Shown here: positions 1 through 5,635 of the stretch, in pieces | Numbering within the stretch: the first letter of the stretch is position 1 | Layout of the letters: every line of letters starts with the position of its first letter | DNA from: Acidobacteriota bacterium | GTDB lineage: Bacteria > Acidobacteriota > Polarisedimenticolia > Gp22-AA2 | Reading direction: 5' to 3' | Assembly (NCBI GenBank): GCA_016202915.1 | Contig: JACQNT010000147.1 | Coordinates: 1 to 13,864 of the forward strand | DNA length: 13,864 nucleotides | The notes under the pieces: generated by a model | The model's input: only the letters and a program-made list of their open reading frames with translations | Told to the model about the DNA's origin: nothing | Databases searched by the model: none | Translations under genes and position numbers: made by a program

Positions 1-622
1 CCACGATGTCCGTCTCCTCGGCCGCCGCGCGGGGCGTATCGACCGCCACGAAGCGCATCGCCGGGTGCCGGCCGGCCATCTCCTCGGCGTAGCGCTCCGC
101 ACGCTCGGGATGGATGTCGTAAGCGCGCACCTCGCGCAGGGAGGGAAGGGCGACGGCGAGCGCCTCCAGATTGGTCCGCGCCTGCACGCCGCACCCGAGG
201 ATCCCGAAGGTCGCCGCGCCGGGGCGCGCCAGGGCCTTCGCCGCCACGGCGGTCGCCGCGCCGGTCCGCATGGCGGTGATCCAGGTGGCGTCCATCACGG
301 CCTGCGGCAGGCCGGTCTCCACGTCGTTCAGGATCAGGAGGCCGGAGATGTAGGGAAGGCCCCGCGCCTGATTCCCGGGGAAGCCGCTGACCCACTTCAC
401 CCCCGCCGCGCCCAGCGCGCCGATGAGCGCCGGCATGGCGTGGATGAAGTTGTCGTTCCCCGGCGGTCCCGGGTGGATGCCCGGCTTGGGGGGCATCTCG
501 GCGCGGCCCAGCCCCTTCTCGCGGAAGGCGACCTCCAGCCGCTCGATGATGGCGGCCATCGGCAGGCCGGCCGCCTCGACGTCGGCGCGCGACAGGTAGA
601 GCAGGTCAGGGGCGGCGGGCAT
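1..622 (-). CDS. Ornithine cyclodeaminase/mu-crystallin family protein (3' end missing)
   Basis: This is the first 207 codons of an NAD(P)-dependent enzyme of the ornithine cyclodeaminase/mu-crystallin family. Members convert L-ornithine to L-proline and ammonia, or act as alanine dehydrogenases or cyclic imino acid reductases; the exact substrate cannot be told from this fragment. Seen in the translation: VKWVSGFP around residues 75-82, with the lysine (K76) that aligns with the family's substrate-binding Lys; RTGAATAVAAKALARP at 119-134; and the dinucleotide-binding loop GILGCGVQART at 140-150, which is the family's GxGxQA signature. Family members are about 310-330 residues, so roughly the last third lies beyond the left edge. 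The ATG at 622 is chosen because the family N-terminus (acidic, two-helix start) follows directly; the nearby ATG at 635 is out of frame. The gene diverges from the radical SAM operon, so the two share the 222-base region between them. The family assignment is firm, the substrate is not. Confidence 0.93.
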   Translation of the reverse strand, partial: MPAAPDLLYLSRADVEAAGLPMAAIIERLEVAFREKGLGRAEMPPKPGIHPGPPGNDNFIHAMPALIGALGAAGVKWVSGFPGNQARGLPYISGLLILNDVETGLPQAVMDATWITAMRTGAATAVAAKALARPGAATFGILGCGVQARTNLEALAVALPSLREVRAYDIHPERAERYAEEMAGRHPAMRFVAVDTPRAAAEETDIV

Positions 623-844
623 GGCCGGTTCTCATCCCCGGGCTTCGGGCCGCGTGCCCGAGGCCTTCGGCCCGGGGCCGGGTTTCGAGCGGCGGCATCG
701 TGTATCACCCCCGGACGGAGCATAACCGATCCCGGTCACGCCGCGATCGGGGGCGATACACTCGGATCGGCCGCTCCCGTGAATCCCGCGCCCGGAGGGG
801 CTGTCGCGAAAATTGTTGCGATCTTCCGCTTGACTCCGCGCACC
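623..844. other. Divergent intergenic region between cyclodeaminase and radical SAM genes
   Basis: This 222-base spacer must hold the control elements of both divergent genes. The part next to the cyclodeaminase (about 640-680) is rich in GGCC/CTTCGG blocks that can form GC hairpins, for example 646-651 with 669-674; these would lie in the 5' leader of the minus-strand gene. The middle holds a 14-base inverted repeat, listed separately. The right part ends in a sigma70-like promoter match that overlaps the radical SAM start. I see no convincing coding sequence here. The plus-strand reading frame does stay open through this region, but it runs antisense to the cyclodeaminase gene further left. 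Confidence 0.6.
700..761. repeat. Imperfect 14-base inverted repeat with 34-base loop
   Basis: The left arm GTGTATCACCCCCG (700-713) and the right arm CGGGGGCGATACAC (748-761) are reverse complements at 13 of 14 positions. The 34-base loop contains CCGATCC (726-732), which can pair with GATCGG at 745-750 or with GGATCGG at 764-770, so at least two of the possible stems exclude each other. It sits midway between divergent genes. It could be a pair of half-sites for a regulator or an RNA switch-like leader. No protein or ligand can be named from sequence alone. Confidence 0.6.
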
Positions 845-857
845 ATGAAGGTATACT
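830..857 (+). promoter_or_regulatory. Sigma70-like promoter match overlapping the radical SAM start codon
   Basis: TTGACT (830-835), a 16-base spacer and TATACT (852-857) match the consensus hexamers at 5 of 6 positions each. It is the best promoter-like match I see in the window. It is oddly placed: the only good start codon of the downstream gene (ATG 845) lies between the two hexamers, so transcription from it would begin near 864, inside the predicted coding sequence. Either the match is fortuitous, or translation starts at a non-standard codon further on. CTG 893 is the only near-cognate start I see in frame before the iron-sulfur motif. Confidence 0.4.
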
Positions 858-2032
858 CGGCGCAACTTTCCCGCCCCCACAGCGAGTGCTTTCTGAAAGT
901 CGATCCCGCTCATCACGGGCCGACGCACCTCACCATCCTCCCCACGTACCGCTGCACGGCGGCCTGCGCCCAGTGCTGCTTCGAGAGCAACCCGCACGTC
1001 CAGGGGCGCATCCCGATCGAGAGGATCCTGGGATACATCGACCAGGCGGCCCGCGATTTCCCGACGCTGAAACTCGTCGTGTTCTCGGGCGGCGAGTGCT
1101 TCCTGCTGCGCGACGATCTCGACGCGGCGATCGCGCGGGCGGCGGAACGGGGCCTGGCGACGCGCTGCGTCACCAACGGCTACTGGGCCACCTCGAAGCG
1201 GGCGGCGGCGGAGCGGATCGCGCCTTTGTACGAAGCCGGTCTCAGTGAGTTGAATTTCAGCACCGGCGACGACCACCAGAAGTTCGTCCCCTTCGATCGG
1301 ATCGTCTTCGGGGCCACGACGGCGGCGGAGTTCGGCCTGCGGGCGCTCATCGTCGTGGAGGGGCGCAAGGAAGCGCGCTTCACCATGGATGACGTCCTGG
1401 CGCACGCGGATCTGGCGGAGTTCCTGCGCGCCAGCCCGGCGCGCGCCAACCTCTTGCTGCTGAACAACATCTGGATCCCGTTCCAGGACGAGGCCCCGAT
1501 CAGCCAGCCGGACGAGGCCTACCGGAGCCGGGACCGCATCGAGCGCTTCCAGGGGTGCGACAACGTCCTGGAGAACATGGTGATCACGCCCCACGAGCGT
1601 CTCGCCTCGTGCTGCGGCCTCACCTTCGAGCACATCCCGGAGATGAAGATCGGCGACGCCCGCGCGCGCAGCCTGCGTGAACTGTACGACAGCCAGCTGG
1701 AGGACTTCATCAAGATCTGGATCCGCGTCGAGGGGCCCGAGAAGATCTTCCTGTTCGCGACACAGAAGGACCCCGGCCTCCCCTTTCCTGACGGATCCAC
1801 GCATCCCTGCCAGACCTGCGCGGCGCTGTTCCTGAACCCGCGCGTCCGCCGGGTCCTGGGGGAGCACTACCTCGAAAAGGTGCCGGAGGTGATGTTCCGG
1901 TACCAGATGCTGCGGACGCTGGAGCGGCGGTCCGACCCGAGCTTCGCGCCCGCGACCCCGCCCGGCCCCGGGACATCCGGGCCGGAGGCGGGGGAACAGC
2001 GCGACCAGGGGCGTATCGGGTTCGGCGCCTGA
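845..2032 (+). CDS. Radical SAM protein with SPASM/twitch-like C-terminal cysteines
   Basis: This is a predicted 395-residue cytoplasmic radical SAM enzyme. The CxxxCxxC cluster motif is C37, C41 and C44 (YRCTAACAQCC), and the SAM-binding GGE is SGGE at 81-84. Further cysteines follow in the C-terminal half: C238, the CC pair C256-C257 inside an ITPHERLASCCGL stretch, and C322/C325 (HPCQTC). The arrangement ITP..E.LxSCC..., followed by KIGDARARSLRELY, resembles SPASM/twitch domains, which bind auxiliary Fe-S clusters and are common in peptide- and protein-modifying radical SAM enzymes. The last 30 residues are Pro/Gly-rich and probably disordered. ATG 845 was chosen because it is the last standard start before the cluster motif; it has no clear Shine-Dalgarno site. 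In-frame GTG 779 and TTG 830 are alternatives. The open frame continues upstream to 65, but that part is antisense to the cyclodeaminase and is rejected. The stop lies 14 bases before the Tat-signal protein gene, which makes that protein the natural candidate substrate (inferred). The radical SAM family is certain, the reaction unknown. Confidence 0.9.
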   Translation: MKVYSAQLSRPHSECFLKVDPAHHGPTHLTILPTYRCTAACAQCCFESNPHVQGRIPIERILGYIDQAARDFPTLKLVVFSGGECFLLRDDLDAAIARAAERGLATRCVTNGYWATSKRAAAERIAPLYEAGLSELNFSTGDDHQKFVPFDRIVFGATTAAEFGLRALIVVEGRKEARFTMDDVLAHADLAEFLRASPARANLLLLNNIWIPFQDEAPISQPDEAYRSRDRIERFQGCDNVLENMVITPHERLASCCGLTFEHIPEMKIGDARARSLRELYDSQLEDFIKIWIRVEGPEKIFLFATQKDPGLPFPDGSTHPCQTCAALFLNPRVRRVLGEHYLEKVPEVMFRYQMLRTLERRSDPSFAPATPPGPGTSGPEAGEQRDQGRIGFGA

Positions 2033-2041
2033 AAAGGAGGT
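2033..2041 (+). promoter_or_regulatory. Strong Shine-Dalgarno site of the Tat-signal protein gene
   Basis: AAAGGAGGT directly follows the radical SAM stop codon and ends 5 bases before ATG 2047. It is among the strongest ribosome binding sites in the window. Its strength contrasts with the radical SAM gene, which has none visible. This fits a product needed in greater amounts than the enzyme upstream, as expected for a substrate relative to its modifying enzyme. Confidence 0.8.
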
Positions 2042-2046
2042 CTGTC

Positions 2047-3000
2047 ATGAAACGCAGGACGTTCATCAAGCGGAGTTCCATCGGCCTTTCGGCCCTGGCG
2101 GCCGGGGCCGCGGGCGCCCGGGGTCTGCTGGGGGACGACGGCAAGCGCCGCGTCTACGGGATCCCCGACAGCGTGCGGGCGCGCCCGCCCCTCGAGCACA
2201 ACCTCCTGAGGCTGTCCCTGGCGCGCACCGACGTGCCTCCGGAGGCGTGGCAGGAGGTCGCCGCGCTCAGCCTGCTCGCGCAGGACGTCTTCGATCAGCC
2301 GGAAGTGGCGCGCGCCTTCACGCGCGATCCGGAAGCGTATCTGAAGACGATCGGCCTGGAGGACGTGAGGCTGGACCCCCGGGCCGTGGAGGTCAAGGTC
2401 GCCCTGGCCCTCGGGGATCCCGGCGTCCACGAGGCGCTCGAGAGGGACGACCCGCGGGCGTTCCTCGAGGCTCTGGAGGGCCGGGGCCTCCTCCGCTCCC
2501 CCGAGCCCTCCGTGCTGGCCCAGAGGATCGGATCGCACATAGCGGGTGTGAAGGCGCGCCTCGGCGACACGGTCTCGCCGGAAGCCTGCACCGCGTTCGC
2601 GATCTGCCTCGCGGTCGCCTGGGTCTGGGCCGCCATCGTCCAGGACGCGGTGGTGGCGGTCGCGGTGGCCGCCGCCGTGAGCCTGTACGTGTACGCCGTC
2701 GTCTACACGGAAACCGTCGGGCCGAGACCGCAGAAGAAGTCGGCGATCGACGCCGCGGCCCTCGAGGGTGAGCCGCCCTTCCGGCTCGCCAGCGCTCTCG
2801 GCGGCCCCGAGTTCGGGAACAGGGTCGCCGGCGCGTTCATCGACGACAGCGTCGAGCGCGTCGCCGCGGCGGTGGAGGGCCTGGAGGCCTACCGGGAGGC
2901 CGGCGTGATGAAGGGGGATCAACTGCGCTCCCTGGTGCGGACCCAGATGCTGCGCCAGATCCAGGGGCACACCGTCGACATCGGAAACCCCAGGCCATGA
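2047..3000 (+). CDS. Tat-signal protein with leader-like repeats and hydrophobic Cys/Trp/Tyr segment; candidate radical SAM substrate
   Basis: I do not recognise this 317-residue protein as a named family. The N-terminus MKRRTFIKRSSIGLSALA is a good twin-arginine signal (RRTFIK, then a mild hydrophobic stretch to about residue 28), so export in a folded or cofactor-bearing state is expected. Residues 82-104 and 122-149 look like two copies of one helical motif, with shared features QP/DP-xV, DP-x-A-Y/F-L and a closing GL. Such DPxA...GL patterns recall leader regions of some RiPP precursors (nitrile hydratase-like and Nif11-type), but similarity is by eye only. Residues 181-222 form a very hydrophobic stretch with C181, C187, WVW (192-194) and YVY (214-216), broken by a QD at 199-200. 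It could be a two-helix membrane hairpin or a modified core. A soluble, mostly helical 95-residue tail follows. The gene has a strong Shine-Dalgarno site and overlaps the next gene by ATGA. Existence of the gene is sure; its role as substrate of the upstream enzyme is inference. Confidence 0.85.
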   Translation: MKRRTFIKRSSIGLSALAAGAAGARGLLGDDGKRRVYGIPDSVRARPPLEHNLLRLSLARTDVPPEAWQEVAALSLLAQDVFDQPEVARAFTRDPEAYLKTIGLEDVRLDPRAVEVKVALALGDPGVHEALERDDPRAFLEALEGRGLLRSPEPSVLAQRIGSHIAGVKARLGDTVSPEACTAFAICLAVAWVWAAIVQDAVVAVAVAAAVSLYVYAVVYTETVGPRPQKKSAIDAAALEGEPPFRLASALGGPEFGNRVAGAFIDDSVERVAAAVEGLEAYREAGVMKGDQLRSLVRTQMLRQIQGHTVDIGNPRP

Positions 3001-3662
3001 CCGGCGGGACCGATCCGGCGTACGCGGGCCTCCTCCAGGCCTGCGGCGCCGGCGAGTTCGTTCTCTCCTTTCGCAACCGGCCGATCGGCCGCGAGTCGGC
3101 GCGGGCCATCCCGACGCCGGGCGGCGGCCTCGGGCTGAGGGTCGAGACCGCCCTCGAGGTCGGCCGTTTCCTCCTGCGTCAGGAGGTCGTGGTCGACCTC
3201 GATTGCGCGCTGCGTCCGAAGTGCTGTAGAGTCACGACTGTCCACGACTCTCAACAGATGTATCTCGAGATGAACTTCGATCAGGACCGCGTCGTGGCGC
3301 GCTACGTCCGCGACGGCCGGGAGCGGTGCCGGTCGATCGCGCTCGACCACCCGCCGCTGCTCCTGGTGGACAACTGCTTCTCACTCCACGCCCTCGCGGC
3401 GGTCATCGCTCGCCGCCGGAGCGGGAGCGAGACGATCTTCACCTCCGTCCCCGCGGCCGCGGATCTCACCGTGACGGCGCCCGGCATCCGGCCGGTGCTT
3501 CTGGGGGGCAGGGATTTCGGCCCTCCGACACTCACCCTTCACCTGGCGCCGGACCTCCAGGAGCACGCCTGGATCCGGGGCGGCTGGGCGGAGCGGCTGG
3601 TCGTCCCGCAGGCGCAGATGTGCGTCGATTGGGTCAGGAAGGAAGGAGGGGGACTCTCATGA
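2997..3662 (+). CDS. Hypothetical beta-rich protein, weakly DUF3108-like
   Basis: This 221-residue protein has no signal peptide or membrane segment. Alternating polar and hydrophobic strands run from residue 20 onward (GEFVLSFRNRPIGRE, then VVVDLDCALR, then MYLEMNFDQDRVVARYV), followed by a conserved-looking LLLVDNCFSLHALAAVIARR at 121-140. This order of strands, then a 'D-N-x-hydrophobic' helix, then more strands recalls the DUF3108/lipocalin-like proteins, but the assignment is by eye and weak. It has six cysteines (16, 70, 76, 77, 111, 127) plus C209. Its ATG overlaps the stop of the Tat-signal gene (ATGA, 2997-3000), and its own stop overlaps the next start, so it is translationally coupled on both sides. 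This suggests it works with those partners, possibly as a chaperone or binding protein for the Tat substrate (inferred). No enzymatic motif is visible. Confidence 0.82.
   Translation: MTGGTDPAYAGLLQACGAGEFVLSFRNRPIGRESARAIPTPGGGLGLRVETALEVGRFLLRQEVVVDLDCALRPKCCRVTTVHDSQQMYLEMNFDQDRVVARYVRDGRERCRSIALDHPPLLLVDNCFSLHALAAVIARRRSGSETIFTSVPAAADLTVTAPGIRPVLLGGRDFGPPTLTLHLAPDLQEHAWIRGGWAERLVVPQAQMCVDWVRKEGGGLS
3644..3649 (+). promoter_or_regulatory. Shine-Dalgarno site deciding the PH-domain gene start
   Basis: AGGAGG lies 9 bases before ATG 3659, inside the end of the preceding gene. It supports 3659 over the earlier in-frame starts, whose translation is antisense-like Pro/Arg/Gly-rich sequence overlapping the previous gene. 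Confidence 0.75.
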
Positions 3663-4198
3663 CCGACCCGGTTCTGTTCGCGGCTCCCTGGGACCAGAGG
3701 CTGACGGCGATCACCATCGTCGCGGGGTCCCTGATGCTGGGGGCGACCGCCTTCGTCGCGTGGCTGGCGATCGCGCGGGTGACCTCGGGTCCGGTGCGCG
3801 CCGCCCTGCTGACGAGCGCCGTCATCCCGCTGGCGGCTCTCGTGCTGGGCGCCCTGATGGGGCCGCGCGGGTACGCCATCCGCGGGGACACTCTGACGAT
3901 CGAGCGCTGGATCGGGCCGATCGAGATCCCCCTCGCGTCGATCCGGGCAGTTGAGCTCCTCCCCGCGGATCGGCTCGAGGGTTCCCTGCGGACGCTCGGA
4001 TCGGGAGGGTACTTCGGCTACTACGGCCGGTTCCGCAACGAGATGCTCGGCGGCTACCGGCTGTACGCGACCCGCGGGGAAGGCTACGTCCTGGTCCGGG
4101 CCGACCGGCCGTACGTCCTGACACCCGATTCGCCGGACCGGTTCGTGGAAGCCCTGAACCGCGGCCGGGGGACCGGCGCGGGCCGCGCGGGTCGTTAG
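3659..4198 (+). CDS. Two-TM bacterial PH-domain membrane protein (bPH_5-like)
   Basis: This is a 179-residue inner-membrane protein. Two transmembrane helices lie at about residues 15-39 and 46-67. A compact domain follows from about 70 to 168, with the pattern of bacterial PH domains: YAIRGDTLTIERWIGPIEIPLASI, then ADRLEGSLRTLGSGGYFGYYG (106-123), then YRLYATRGEGYVLVRADRPYVLTPDSPDRFVEAL. The GSGGYFGYYGRF stretch and the closing 'P-V-x-tP-x-x-P-x-x-F' are typical of the bPH_5 group. The function of these domains in bacteria is largely unknown; protein or lipid binding at the membrane is likely. The start overlaps the upstream stop (ATGA at 3659-3662) and has AGGAGG 9 bases before it. It probably acts with the products of the radical SAM operon, but nothing in the sequence shows how. 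The tail is Gly/Arg-rich. Confidence 0.85.
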   Translation: MTDPVLFAAPWDQRLTAITIVAGSLMLGATAFVAWLAIARVTSGPVRAALLTSAVIPLAALVLGALMGPRGYAIRGDTLTIERWIGPIEIPLASIRAVELLPADRLEGSLRTLGSGGYFGYYGRFRNEMLGGYRLYATRGEGYVLVRADRPYVLTPDSPDRFVEALNRGRGTGAGRAGR

Positions 4199-4216
4199 CG
4201 ACGGCGAACATCCTGG

Positions 4217-4223
4217 AAGGAGG
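4217..4223 (+). promoter_or_regulatory. Shine-Dalgarno site of the alpha/beta hydrolase gene
   Basis: AAGGAGG ends 7 bases before ATG 4231, an ideal spacing that fixes that start. The 32-base gap from the previous stop shows no terminator, so the hydrolase is probably read on the same transcript. Confidence 0.75.
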
Positions 4224-4230
4224 CGAAGCG

Positions 4231-5610
4231 ATGAGAGGGGGGATCTGCTGCGCGCTGGTCCTGCTCCTGGCGGGAGTCCCGGCCTCCGGCGCGGCCGAGG
4301 AGAAGGAAGCGCCGCAGGACGAGCTGCAGGCCGCGGCGAAGCGCTTCGTCGGGTCGCTGGCGGCCGGGGACTTCGCGACGGCGGTGAAGAGCTTCGACGC
4401 CACGATGAAGGAGGGCCTGCCGGCGGAGAAGCTGCGCGAGGTGTGGAAGACGCTCAACGCCCAGGCGGGCCCCTTCCGGGAACAGGCCGGAGTCCGCGCG
4501 GAGAAGGACGGGAAGTACCGGATCGTCTTCGTGAAGTGCCGCTTCGAAAGGGCGGTCCTGGAGGCCAAGATCGTCTACAACGATGCGAAGGAGATCGCCG
4601 GACTGTTCTTCGTCCCGCCCCGGGACGCCGCCGGACCGGGCGCCTCCGGGGGAGACGCCCGGCCGGCCTACGCGGACCCCGCCGCGTTCCGGGAGACGCA
4701 AGTGCGAGTGGGCAGCGGCCGGTGGGCCGTTCCCGGGACGCTCGCGCTGCCCACCGGCGACGGCCCCTTCCCCGGGCTCGTCCTGGTGCACGGATCGGGA
4801 CCGCTCGATCGGGACGAGACGGTCGGCCCCAACAGGCCGTTCCGCGATCTGGCCTGGGGCCTGGCCTCCCGCGGGATCGCCGTTCTGCGCTACGACAAGC
4901 GGACGCTCGTGCACGCCGCCGCGCTCGCCGCGGAGAAGGATCGCCTGACCCTCGAGGAGGAGACGATCGCCGACGCCGCGGCCGCAGTCAGAGCGCTGCG
5001 GGACACGGGGGGAGTCGACGGGAGGCGCCTGTGCGTGCTGGGCCACAGCCTGGGAGGCGCCGCCCTCCCGAGGATCGAGGCCCGCGACGCCCGCATCGCC
5101 GGCTTCATCATGATGGCGACGCCGAGCCGGCCGCTGGAGGATGTCCTGCTCGATCAGATGTCCTACCTCTTCGCCGTCGACGGGACGGTCTCCGAGGAGG
5201 AGAAGGCGCAGCTCGAGGAGATCCGGCGCCAGGTCGCCAGGGTGAAGGCGGCGGATCTCGAGGACGCCGACGACCCGGGGGACCTGCCGCTGGGCATGAG
5301 CCGCGCCTACTGGCTGGACCTCCGCCGGCTCAGCCCCCGCGAGGCCGCCGTATCGATCCGCCGGCCGCTCCTCGTCCTGCAGGGAGGAAGGGACTACCAG
5401 GTGACGATCGAAGACCTGGATGGCTGGAAGAAAGCCTTCTCCGGCCGCCGCGACGTCGAGTTCAGGCTTTACCCCGATCTCAACCACCTCTTCATCAGTG
5501 GCACCGACCGGAGCACGCCCGCGGAGTTCGAGTCGCCGGGCCACGTGGCGGCCGCGGTGATCGAGGACCTTGCGGCCTGGATCAAGGGCTCGTCCCGGGC
5601 CGGCGCCTGA
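4231..5610 (+). CDS. Exported alpha/beta hydrolase with N-terminal DUF3887-like domain
   Basis: This 459-residue serine hydrolase starts with a Sec-type signal peptide (hydrophobic ICCALVLLLAGV, likely cut near ASG/AAEE, residues 18-22), so it acts in the periplasm or outside. Residues 30-130 resemble the DUF3887 NTF2-like domain (AAKRFVGSLAAGDFATAVKSFD at its start). It often precedes alpha/beta hydrolases of this type. The hydrolase domain runs from about 158 to 455. The oxyanion HGSG is at 187-190, and the nucleophile elbow GHSLGG gives S273. The probable acid is D388 (GGRDYQ) and the base H419 (DLNHLF), each with normal spacing. Residues 305-365 form a helical lid. Family members are esterases or peptidases with varied substrates, and none can be named here. 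The gene lies 32 bases after the PH-domain gene behind a strong Shine-Dalgarno site. Confidence 0.92.
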   Translation: MRGGICCALVLLLAGVPASGAAEEKEAPQDELQAAAKRFVGSLAAGDFATAVKSFDATMKEGLPAEKLREVWKTLNAQAGPFREQAGVRAEKDGKYRIVFVKCRFERAVLEAKIVYNDAKEIAGLFFVPPRDAAGPGASGGDARPAYADPAAFRETQVRVGSGRWAVPGTLALPTGDGPFPGLVLVHGSGPLDRDETVGPNRPFRDLAWGLASRGIAVLRYDKRTLVHAAALAAEKDRLTLEEETIADAAAAVRALRDTGGVDGRRLCVLGHSLGGAALPRIEARDARIAGFIMMATPSRPLEDVLLDQMSYLFAVDGTVSEEEKAQLEEIRRQVARVKAADLEDADDPGDLPLGMSRAYWLDLRRLSPREAAVSIRRPLLVLQGGRDYQVTIEDLDGWKKAFSGRRDVEFRLYPDLNHLFISGTDRSTPAEFESPGHVAAAVIEDLAAWIKGSSRAGA

Positions 5611-5635
5611 ATCGTAGGAATCCTCGACACCCACG

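Noticed and set aside
65..844. Open plus-strand frame continuing upstream of the radical SAM start
   Set aside because: Its product is low-complexity Arg/Gly/Pro/Ala sequence, it lies antisense to the well-supported cyclodeaminase gene, and it crosses the divergent regulatory spacer.
632..1867. Long minus-strand frame (411 codons) opposite the radical SAM gene
   Set aside because: Arg/Leu/Val/Asp-rich product without any recognisable motif; a frame kept open by high GC opposite a real gene.
4195..5634. Long minus-strand frame (479 codons) opposite the alpha/beta hydrolase
   Set aside because: The plus strand has catalytic triad, signal peptide and ribosome binding site; the minus-strand product has no domain features.
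5611..5635. Short ATCGT/ACGAT pairing between the two exported hydrolase genes
   Set aside because: A five-base stem with a long loop and no U-tract is not a credible terminator or operator.
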